Below are positions 7,941 through 15,359 of a DNA stretch of 37,966 bases, in pieces (the first letter of the stretch is position 1; the number at the start of each line of letters is the position of its first letter). Origin of the DNA: Deltaproteobacteria bacterium (lineage in GTDB: Bacteria > Myxococcota > B64-G9); the NCBI GenBank assembly GCA_016935365.1, contig JAFGRB010000448.1, positions 1-37,966 of the forward strand. The letters run 5' to 3'. The position numbers and the translations under genes are program-made. The notes below the pieces were generated by a model. It had not been told where the DNA came from. It saw only the letters and a program-made list of their open reading frames with translations, and ran no database searches.

Positions 7941-9705
7941 GCCCGCGAGCGCCCGTCTTGACCACCAGGAACCGATGTCTGCGGCTTGCCTCTTGTAGCC
8001 AGCCCTGATCGGGCTCGCGCCCTGCGAGCTGCGCGAGCATCTCTCGCGCGTGCGGGTTCAGCGGGATGAGCTCCTGGCTGCGCCCATCGAAACCTGCCTG
8101 CGCGTCGAGCAGTCTGGCGCCGCCAAGAACCTGGGCGGCCAGGAAGGCCAGTTTCTCGTCTCCGTCTCCCAGACCGGGCGGATCGAAAAACGCGCCGCAG
8201 TCGATCCGGAACAGGCCGGCCGAGACGCGCTCGAGCAGCTCGCGCTTGAGCTCGAGGGCACGCGCGTGGTCGATCCCGCTCTCGACGCGGTACGGTCGAG
8301 ATCCGCTGCCGGCCGTCTGGATGGGCTCGACGCCGTACTCCTCGGGATGGGCGTAGACCCGGCTGCCCTGCTCCAGGACGAAGGGGTTGATCCGGTTGTA
8401 GGCGATCGAGGCGTGGTTGCGCTCCCAGAAGCCGAGCGTGGCTTGCCAGTCGTCCTCGGTCTCGCCGGGAAAGCCGACCATGAAGAAGCACAGGTTCGTG
8501 ATCCCGCAGGCCGCGGCCGTGCGCAGCACCCGCTCTGCCGTGGGCGGGGAGGTGCCCTTGCGCATGCGCCTGAGCAACCTGGCCGAGCCCGACTCGATCC
8601 CCCAGAAGACGACCTTGAAACCGGCTCGGGCCATCAGCTCGAGGGTCGCCTCGTCGAAGCCCCGCTCGGGTCGCGCTCCGGCAAAGAAGGAAAGACCCGT
8701 CGTTCCGCCTGACTCGGCGAGCAGGGCCCGGCAGAACGCGCGCGCCTGGCGAGGCGCCAGGGCCTCGTCGGAAAGGGAAAAGGAGCAGCAGTCGAAGCGA
8801 TCGGCGAGGGTGGCTAGCTGCCGGGCGATCGATCGGGCCGGCAGGTGACGGCAGCCGAGCCCGGCCACATCCCGCCGGCAGAAAGCGCATCGCCGCCAGT
8901 AGCATCCGTGGCTGAGCTGCACGGGCAGAACGCGCTGCGGGAAGTAGAATCGATCGAGGTCGAGCAGGTCGAAGGCCGGGAGGAGGTCCTCGACCTCCGG
9001 GTAGCGCTGCTCCTCCAGTACGACGGCGCGCGGTGGGCTGCCCGCCTCGAGCAGCTCGGATAACGGCCTCTCGCCCGGCCCGACCACCAGGGCCCTGGCA
9101 CCCAGCTCATCCAGGATCCGCTCGCGCTCGGCTTGCGACATGCAAGCCGTGGTGCTGCCGCCGACCACCACGGGCCAGCGCCGGGCAAGGCGTCGGATCA
9201 GGGCCTCGACGAGCGGATCTCCGACCCGGCCCATGGACACGCCGATCCAGTCGGCCGCGGCGCGCTCGGCCTGCAGCTCGGCCGAATCGAGAAAGGGGTG
9301 ATCCGCACATGAGGCATCGCGGCTCGCGGTGGTGAGCAGGTCTGCCAGCAGGCGGGACAGCCCGGCTGCATGAGGTCCGTAGATGAAGCGCTCGAGCGCC
9401 GGCCCAAAGGCGAGATGGGCCGTGTCGGCGATCTTCTTGCAGGCCCAGCTTTGCTCGCGGGCCTGCATGCCGAGAAGGGTAGGGGTGGCCGCATCAGCGC
9501 GCTCCAGAAGCCAGCGCTGGCCTTCTGGAGACAGGGCCAGGCTGTCCAGGAGGGTGGAGAAAAAGGGCAGCAGCGAGACCGCATGGCCCCGGCTCCGGCA
9601 CCAGGCTGCCAGTCGGGCCGTGCCCAGGTTGCACCACGAGGGGGGCAAGCTCGCATCCTGGCCGAGGTGCAGGTTGGGCTCGGTGAAAAGCAGAAGCCGT
9701 GCCAT
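7936..9705 (-). CDS. B12-type radical SAM protein with unusual CX4CX2C motif
   Basis: 589 residues from ATG 9705. The N-terminal ~230 residues resemble a cobalamin-binding Rossmann domain of class B radical SAM enzymes (MARLLLFTEPNL start, VVVGGSTT, GPGE), although no DxHxxG motif is visible, so B12 binding is unproven. The cluster motif is GCYWRRCAFC with C268, C273 and C276, that is CX4CX2C instead of CX3CX2C. The core continues with FFAGARPE, VFWGIESGS and MVGFPGETEDD, typical of the MiaB/BchE-like group. The C-terminus (PLNPHAREMLAQLAG) resembles a PqqD-type peptide-recognition helix, a weak hint of a peptide substrate. It diverges from the gene at 9753 with a 47-bp spacer. Confidence 0.85.
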   Translation of the reverse strand: MARLLLFTEPNLHLGQDASLPPSWCNLGTARLAAWCRSRGHAVSLLPFFSTLLDSLALSPEGQRWLLERADAATPTLLGMQAREQSWACKKIADTAHLAFGPALERFIYGPHAAGLSRLLADLLTTASRDASCADHPFLDSAELQAERAAADWIGVSMGRVGDPLVEALIRRLARRWPVVVGGSTTACMSQAERERILDELGARALVVGPGERPLSELLEAGSPPRAVVLEEQRYPEVEDLLPAFDLLDLDRFYFPQRVLPVQLSHGCYWRRCAFCRRDVAGLGCRHLPARSIARQLATLADRFDCCSFSLSDEALAPRQARAFCRALLAESGGTTGLSFFAGARPERGFDEATLELMARAGFKVVFWGIESGSARLLRRMRKGTSPPTAERVLRTAAACGITNLCFFMVGFPGETEDDWQATLGFWERNHASIAYNRINPFVLEQGSRVYAHPEEYGVEPIQTAGSGSRPYRVESGIDHARALELKRELLERVSAGLFRIDCGAFFDPPGLGDGDEKLAFLAAQVLGGARLLDAQAGFDGRSQELIPLNPHAREMLAQLAGREPDQGWLQEASRRHRFLVVKTGARGL

Positions 9706-9713
9706 GGCTTGCC

Positions 9714-9722
9714 AGTCTAGCA
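9714..9722 (-). promoter_or_regulatory. Extended -10 box TGC-TAGACT, leaderless arrangement
   Basis: On the minus strand TGCTAGACT is followed by 8 nt and the ATG at 9705. TGCTAGACTGGC also occurs before the NifH-like gene (24694-24705). It lies in the 47-bp spacer facing the opposing box at 9741. Confidence 0.45.
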
Positions 9723-9740
9723 CGCCTGGGCGCTGGGCAG

Positions 9741-9746
9741 TATCAT
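9741..9746 (+). promoter_or_regulatory. -10-like box TATCAT, leaderless arrangement
   Basis: TATCAT is followed by 6 nt and ATG 9753, with no Shine-Dalgarno sequence. Same hexamer as before the GTG at 3077. It favours ATG 9753 over the earlier in-frame ATG at 9699, which would overlap the divergent gene. Confidence 0.4.
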
Positions 9747-9752
9747 GGGTCC

Positions 9753-12302
9753 ATGGCCGTGCTCCTTTTGGACTTCGCGCTGCAGCGCTCCTTCCAGTCG
9801 GGCCTGCTCATGCCATACCTGCAAGGCTGGCTTCGCGAGCAGGACATGGATGCACACCTGCTGCGCTTCGTCATCGAGCAAAGCTGCCTCGACCAAGCAG
9901 GCTGCGTGGGGCTGGTGCCGGATGACCTGCGCGGGCTGGCCGAGCGGATCGAGGCCTCGAGGCCCGAGTGCGTGGTCTTCTCCCATCCGCCGGCCGAATC
10001 GCTGCGCGCGCTCGTCAAAGACGCCGAGATGCAGTGCTTCGACAGTGCGCCCATCCCGGACGCCGGCTGGGTGGAGCGCAAGTGGGGCATGAGCCTTCGC
10101 GATCTCCTCGCCTGCGTGCCCGAATTCTCCTGCCAGCCCGGCAATCCGGCCGCGGCTGCCATGCGGCCCCTGCCCATGCTCGTGCTGGGCCCGGAGTGCA
10201 GCTACACGAGGAGCGTGCGCGAGTCATCCGATTTTTCCGATCTCGAGCTGCCCCCGGGCACGTTGAGCCGAGGCTGCAGCTTCTGCGACTTCGAGCCGGG
10301 CTCGGTGGTCCGCTTGCCCGACTCGGCGATAGAGAGCCACCTGCAGGCGGCCATGCAGGGCTGCGACTGGGGCCCGCACCGCCGGCGGATCAGGCTGATG
10401 GGCAGCCACCTGCTAGGAGATCTGGACCCGGTCATCGAGGCGCTGGGAGATCAACACGACCTCGGGGTCGACATCCTGCTGAGCGGGCGCGCTGATCAGA
10501 TCCTGGCGCACGAGGCGTCGATCCTCGAAAGCCTGGAGCGCCTGGCGCCCACCCGCAGCCGGCTTCAGCTCTGCCTGGTCGGGGTCGAGAGCTTCTCGGG
10601 CCGGGAGCTCGAGCGCTACAACAAGGGTATCTCGATCCGCCAGGTCCTGGATCTGCTCCTGCTCTTGCGGAGGTTTGCAGGGCGCTATCCCCGGCACTTC
10701 GACTTCGACGAGCACGGTGGACTGAGCCTGATCCTCTACAGCCCCTGGACCCGGATCGAGGACCTGCTCTATAACTACCGCCTGGTGCGATTGGCCAGGC
10801 TCGAGCCCTGGTGCTCCAAGCTCTTCACGTCGCGGCTCAGGCTGCATCCAGGCCTGCCCCTGTACCACCTAGCCGCGCGGGATGGGCTCTTGGCCGAGTC
10901 CTGGCCACAGCCGGAGCGCGCCCCAAAGGGACTCTACCCGCCGGAGACACCTTGGAGATTCCGGGATCCGCGCGTGGCCCGCATCGCCGAGGCCATCGCC
11001 CGTATGGAGGACGAGCCACTGGATGCGGCCATCGACCTGCTTGCGAGGCTGAGGGATGAGCCTGCTTTAGTGGATGCACCCACCAGCTCGAACCTGGCGG
11101 CAGAGAGGATGCTGGGCCGAAGCTGGGCAGCCGAGGAGCGTCTCTTCGCGTCGGGGCGCAGGCGAGCCGGCAAGCTGGAGTGGCCTGGAGGCCCGGAACG
11201 AGGTCAGGACGCCCTGCGGGAGGTCCAGACGCGCTTTGACGCCGTGGAGCTCGCCGAGCACCCCGCGGGCGGCTGCGAGCTGTTCTATGCGCACGAAGCG
11301 GCGTCGCTCGATGCCCTGCGGCAGGCCTCGGAGCGCTTCGGCCAGGCCCGCGAGGACGCGGCCATCGCCGAGGAAGCCGAGCGAGCAGGTCGGCTGCTCG
11401 GATACCCGGCTTGCTGCGTGGAGGCCTTTGCGCGCGATCGGCTCTTCCACGTTCCCCACCACTACCTGGACTGGCTAATCCGCCGCTACCAAGACCCGGG
11501 CCCCATTCCCGAGCCGATCCATCCCTTCTTCTCGGGTCTGGCCCACGTGCCGTGCTCGTGCCGCTGCCCGGCCTGCCTTGACCTGGCCTCCGAGATCGCA
11601 TCGGACGTAGAGCGGAGCGAGCTCTGCGGACTGCCGGTGATCTTCTTGCTTCCGGATCCGGGCGGCCGCTGGAGCGAGGGCCCTGACTCGAGAAAGCTGG
11701 TCGTGATCGAGCCCGCTGGCGAGCCGTGCGAGGACGGCTTTGGCTACCGGGCCGTGCACAGGGAGGGCGTCGACAGCCGGCTGGATCGGATCGAGCAGTG
11801 CGATCAGCTCCGATTTCGAGACGGCTGGATGGTCCTGTCCGCTGGCGGAAGGGGAGTATACAGCCTCTGCCTCGAGGCCCAGATCTGGTACCCGCAGAGA
11901 GCCCTGGACGCGAGCTTCTGGCGGCCATTGCTGGCCTGCGCGGCCTACCGCCGCATGGACGCGGGCCGCAAGATGCCCGGCTCATCGCACGCCGCGCCCC
12001 GGCTCCAGCAGCGCGCGCTGCTCGAGGCGGTCCAGAGCGCGCTTCAGGGGAGAGCCTTCGAGGGCCTACGGGCCGAGCGGATCGAATCCACGGCCGATGG
12101 GACGCAGGTGCGCTTCTCGGCTCCAGCTCAGGGCAGTGTGCGCCTGCTCATCCAGTGGCGCGAGGACGCGCGCGATCGCTTCCTGGATGGCCGGCGCGCG
12201 GCCCTGTGCGTCGTCGATCCGGGCCGTTTGAGCTCGGAGCGCCTACGGGAGCTTGTGAGCTGGGTTCTCGATCGCGTGGATCGAAAGGCGGGCGAGGACT
12301 GA
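9753..12302 (+). CDS. Degenerate B12-type radical SAM-like protein with GYPxCCV module
   Basis: 849 residues. Residues 1 to about 430 look like a class B radical SAM protein (N-terminal Rossmann-like part, then GTLSRGCSFCDFEPG), but only C175 and C178 remain; the position of the first cluster cysteine is L171. Later core features such as LCLVGVESFSGRELERYNKG persist. The C-terminal half contains GYPACCVEAF (residues 550-559) and a cysteine knot CSCRCPAC (C601, C603, C605, C608); GYPxCC is reminiscent of DUF483-type proteins, an uncertain assignment. The protein may be a pseudoenzyme, use a different cluster geometry, or act as a partner of the divergent radical SAM protein. Start chosen from the TATCAT spacing. 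Confidence 0.8.
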   Translation: MAVLLLDFALQRSFQSGLLMPYLQGWLREQDMDAHLLRFVIEQSCLDQAGCVGLVPDDLRGLAERIEASRPECVVFSHPPAESLRALVKDAEMQCFDSAPIPDAGWVERKWGMSLRDLLACVPEFSCQPGNPAAAAMRPLPMLVLGPECSYTRSVRESSDFSDLELPPGTLSRGCSFCDFEPGSVVRLPDSAIESHLQAAMQGCDWGPHRRRIRLMGSHLLGDLDPVIEALGDQHDLGVDILLSGRADQILAHEASILESLERLAPTRSRLQLCLVGVESFSGRELERYNKGISIRQVLDLLLLLRRFAGRYPRHFDFDEHGGLSLILYSPWTRIEDLLYNYRLVRLARLEPWCSKLFTSRLRLHPGLPLYHLAARDGLLAESWPQPERAPKGLYPPETPWRFRDPRVARIAEAIARMEDEPLDAAIDLLARLRDEPALVDAPTSSNLAAERMLGRSWAAEERLFASGRRRAGKLEWPGGPERGQDALREVQTRFDAVELAEHPAGGCELFYAHEAASLDALRQASERFGQAREDAAIAEEAERAGRLLGYPACCVEAFARDRLFHVPHHYLDWLIRRYQDPGPIPEPIHPFFSGLAHVPCSCRCPACLDLASEIASDVERSELCGLPVIFLLPDPGGRWSEGPDSRKLVVIEPAGEPCEDGFGYRAVHREGVDSRLDRIEQCDQLRFRDGWMVLSAGGRGVYSLCLEAQIWYPQRALDASFWRPLLACAAYRRMDAGRKMPGSSHAAPRLQQRALLEAVQSALQGRAFEGLRAERIESTADGTQVRFSAPAQGSVRLLIQWREDARDRFLDGRRAALCVVDPGRLSSERLRELVSWVLDRVDRKAGED

Positions 12303-12312
12303 CGACAGCCGC

Positions 12313-12318
12313 TATACT
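12313..12318 (+). promoter_or_regulatory. -10-like box TATACT before the apiosidase-like gene
   Basis: TATACT lies 16 nt before ATG 12335, and GGAGGGAG sits between them as a Shine-Dalgarno site, so this unit would have a normal leader. No convincing -35 was seen. The spacer from the previous gene is only 32 bp. Confidence 0.35.
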
Positions 12319-12334
12319 CGGGGTGGAGGGAGCC

Positions 12335-13942
12335 ATGAGCCGAGCACTCGTCGTGTGGATGGCCGTGATGCTGTCGATCGCCGGCTGCGGAGATGCGGCC
12401 ACCATGGGGCGGGACGGAGACGCGGGCGAGGGGGACGCCGGCGTCGGTGACGGGGATGCGGCCGAGCTGGGAGACGACGGTGGAGCGGGGGCAGACGACG
12501 GGGACCCGGGCGGCGGGGATGAATGCACACCCGAGACATGCGAGTCCCTGGGGCTCGAGTGCGGCCAATGGAGCGACGGCTGCGGGGGCATGCTCGCGTG
12601 CGGTGGGTGCCCCCAGGGGCAGGCATGCGACGAGCACGGACACTGCCAGTCCAGCTGCGACGGACACTGCGACAATGGAAGCCAGGACTGCGGAGAGACT
12701 GCCGTCGACTGCGGCGGGGACTGTCTGCCCTGTGAGCTGTGTGTCTATCCGGACAATCCGCGCTACTTCTCCTACGCCGGCAAGCCGATCTACTTGGTCG
12801 GCGGCGGCCAGGACTCGGTGCCGAATGCGGCCAACATGGACATCCTCAAGGCGGCTGGCGCCAACGAGTATCGCTCGGTGGTGGCCACCTACACCAGCCA
12901 TGCCAACTTCATGCCCTACGTCTACGGCAATCCCGGCACGGACAGCGTGGACAACAACTGGGGCGGCTGGAAGGAGAGCTACTGGAACGGTCTGCAGGCG
13001 GAGGTTCAGCGTGCCAAGGCGCGGGACGTGATCATTTTCCCGCTCATCTTCGGCACCCCGATGCTGGAGTGCCAGAACGGAGATCCGGAGTGCGATGACT
13101 ATCGCTGGGCCTTCAACCTGTGGAGCGTTCGCAACGGAGGTCCGATCGACGCGGGCACCTCTGCGGGCAAGCCTTACTTCTACACCCTCCACGACGATGA
13201 CCACTTCATCTTCGGCAACGAGACCTACAGCGCCGGCTGGTCCTGGCAGAAGAAGAACCAGTACCGCCAGGAGGAGCTTCTGGCCGAGGTCATGGCGAGG
13301 CTGCCCGAAGACACGTACCTCAACGTGGGCATCCTGCTCATGTGGGAGATCGACGACGGCTGGCCGCAGGGAGCCGAGGCCTGGGCGCGCCACATGGTCG
13401 CCTTCCTGAAGTCGCTACGCACCTCCTGCCGGCCGATCGCGATCTGCACAGCTCGCGGCGACCGCGTCCAGCTGGTGGGGGCCGACTTCGGCCTGCACGA
13501 GGGGCATAACATCGTCTTCCAGCCCTACACGCCGCCCGCAAACGTCCCGATCATCTACGAGGGCTACAATCCCCGAGACGACTGCTACGATCCCGGTGAC
13601 ACCCATCCCGGCTGCCAGTGCTTCGACGGGGATCCGGAGCCCGGTCGCTGCACTGGCTATTCCGATGACGAGGAGTGCAACGCCGCCATCTCGAAGCAGG
13701 TCATGCGCAAGGCCATCCTCGACGGCATGAACTCCAGCTTTCCCTTCCGCTCCTATTGGTGGCAGCGATCCAGCTCGATCTACAACGATTGCTACCCGGA
13801 TGCCTGGGACTACAACATCGAGAACGTGAAGCATGAGCTGCTCGACTACGGCACGAGGCTGCAGGCGGTGCTGGACTCGGTCGAGACCTGGGAAGACGAG
13901 CCCGGAGACGAGCTGATTCCGGCGACCGTGCCCGAGAGCTGA
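12335..13942 (+). CDS. Secreted lipoprotein, apiosidase-like (DUF4038-type) glycoside hydrolase candidate
   Basis: 535 residues from ATG 12335 with GGAGGGAG upstream. A lipoprotein signal ends at C18 (SIAGC) and is followed by an Asp/Gly/Ala-rich linker typical of Myxococcota. Residues about 65-130 are Cys-rich short repeats (CTPETC, CGQWSDGCGG, CGGCPQGQACD). The main domain opens with RYFSYAGKPIYLVGGGQDS, the opening strand of DUF4038/apiosidase-like TIM barrels, and has MWEIDDGW, a plausible catalytic acid region. It converges with the beta-helix gene, 21 bp apart. Probable surface-anchored polysaccharide hydrolase; the family is moderately sure, the substrate unknown. Confidence 0.75.
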   Translation: MSRALVVWMAVMLSIAGCGDAATMGRDGDAGEGDAGVGDGDAAELGDDGGAGADDGDPGGGDECTPETCESLGLECGQWSDGCGGMLACGGCPQGQACDEHGHCQSSCDGHCDNGSQDCGETAVDCGGDCLPCELCVYPDNPRYFSYAGKPIYLVGGGQDSVPNAANMDILKAAGANEYRSVVATYTSHANFMPYVYGNPGTDSVDNNWGGWKESYWNGLQAEVQRAKARDVIIFPLIFGTPMLECQNGDPECDDYRWAFNLWSVRNGGPIDAGTSAGKPYFYTLHDDDHFIFGNETYSAGWSWQKKNQYRQEELLAEVMARLPEDTYLNVGILLMWEIDDGWPQGAEAWARHMVAFLKSLRTSCRPIAICTARGDRVQLVGADFGLHEGHNIVFQPYTPPANVPIIYEGYNPRDDCYDPGDTHPGCQCFDGDPEPGRCTGYSDDEECNAAISKQVMRKAILDGMNSSFPFRSYWWQRSSSIYNDCYPDAWDYNIENVKHELLDYGTRLQAVLDSVETWEDEPGDELIPATVPES

Positions 13943-13963
13943 GCGCCTATCTCAATATGGCTC

Positions 13964-15358
13964 CTATCGGGTTGCCGGCTTCGGCTTGCATGCGGGCAGC
14001 CGCTCAGGCGCATCAGGCCCGCCGAAGACGCCGATATCGCTGCGGCTGCCATCAGCGTCTCTGATCTCCGGATCTCCGTTGTCGATGGCGGGCGAGCCAG
14101 GCCGAGGGCGGTGGTCGTCTGTGAGCTCCGGATCGCGGTGCAGGTTGCCGTCGATGCCGTCGAAGACGATCGGCTGGCAGGTCTGGCTGCCGGGAATGCC
14201 GCCCCGACAGACGTCCTGGTCGCGGTTGTCGTAGACCAAGTTATAGGCAAACTTGAACTTCTCTCGGGGGGCGTTGAGCCAGACGCCGGTCTTCTTTCCC
14301 ACCCACTCCTTGTCCGCTACTCCGTTTCCGATCACGATGTTGTTGATGAAGGAGCCTCTCACGCCCGCGTTCCAGGCTGCCATTCCCGTGGTGCCATTGT
14401 GGATCACCAGGTTGTTGTGCGCGTGCATGATCGACTGTTCAGAGGCGATGATGCCCCAGCCGCGCTGGTCCCGGACCACGTTGTTGTAAGCCCGAACCTC
14501 GGCGTGGCCGAACGAGCCGATCCCTTTCCAGTAACCGTGGATCAGATTGCCCCTGGCCACGAGCTCGGCATCCCAGGTGACCCCGATCCCGGCTCCGCGG
14601 CCGCCCTGGGGGCTCCACGTACGCCCGATCCTGCAGCCCTCGACATGCGCCACGGGCCCGGTTCCTCTCTTGCCAGGGATACCGCGGTAGAGGGCGATCC
14701 CGTCCCAGGAGTTGTCCTCGATCCGGCAGTCCACCACCTTGAGCCGGCTCTCCTCGCGACCGAAGATCCCGCCGATGCCCACGACCGGATCCTGCCCGGG
14801 GCCGCTGTAGAGATCGAAGTTGTCCGACACGGACACCTGACTGACGAACAGGCTCGTGTGCCGGACGACGATCCCGGCGTCGGTGGCCCTGCCGTCCGCG
14901 TCCCGATGGCCGCCGGTCACCTTGAGGCGCTTCACGCTCGAGCTCCCGGCGTCCTCGAAGAGCAGGCCGTAACCCGACCCCGTCACCAACACCGTGCGCC
15001 CTGGCCCCCTGCCCATCAGGTGCAGGGCCTTGCCCCTGACCACGAAGCCCACCGTGGCGTCGGCTCCCAGCTTGTAGTCTTCGTCGCTGCAGTTGCCGCA
15101 GCTCGGATCCCGGTATGGCCTGGGCCGGGCCTCGTACCGGCCGCTCTCGATCAGCAACAGCGCACCGCTCTCGGCCCGGTCGATGGCCAGCTGGAGGTCC
15201 CGATAGGGGTCGAGAGACGTGCCGCTGCCGACCTGACCGTCGTTCAGGTCGTCCACGTGGATCATTTCCGAGACGCCCTGCCGTGCATGAACATGCTGGG
15301 CGCCCAGGACGAAGAGGATGTCGAAGGCCACCCAGAGCGCCGGCTTGCTTCTGCCCAT
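13964..15358 (-). CDS. Secreted right-handed beta-helix protein
   Basis: 464 residues from ATG 15358, which lies 1 nt after the stop of the heparinase-like gene; GAGGAA inside that gene's end serves as ribosome binding site, so the genes are co-translated. A signal peptide (to about QHVHA) is followed by PYRDLQLAIDRAESG and repeated strands such as VEGCRIGRTW, RAYNNVVRDQRGWGI and AHNNLVIHNGTTG, the parallel beta-helix (PbH1) repeats of polysaccharide lyases and epimerases. The C-terminal DPELTDDHRPRPGSPAIDNG is a common cap of such proteins. Likely extracellular and acting with the heparinase-like enzyme; exact reaction unknown. Confidence 0.82.
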   Translation of the reverse strand: MGRSKPALWVAFDILFVLGAQHVHARQGVSEMIHVDDLNDGQVGSGTSLDPYRDLQLAIDRAESGALLLIESGRYEARPRPYRDPSCGNCSDEDYKLGADATVGFVVRGKALHLMGRGPGRTVLVTGSGYGLLFEDAGSSSVKRLKVTGGHRDADGRATDAGIVVRHTSLFVSQVSVSDNFDLYSGPGQDPVVGIGGIFGREESRLKVVDCRIEDNSWDGIALYRGIPGKRGTGPVAHVEGCRIGRTWSPQGGRGAGIGVTWDAELVARGNLIHGYWKGIGSFGHAEVRAYNNVVRDQRGWGIIASEQSIMHAHNNLVIHNGTTGMAAWNAGVRGSFINNIVIGNGVADKEWVGKKTGVWLNAPREKFKFAYNLVYDNRDQDVCRGGIPGSQTCQPIVFDGIDGNLHRDPELTDDHRPRPGSPAIDNGDPEIRDADGSRSDIGVFGGPDAPERLPACKPKPATR

Positions 15359-15359
15359 C

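Noticed and set aside
11726-12334. Upstream extension of the apiosidase-like gene
   Set aside because: It overlaps the end of the radical SAM-like gene in another frame. The signal peptide and ribosome site place the start at 12335.
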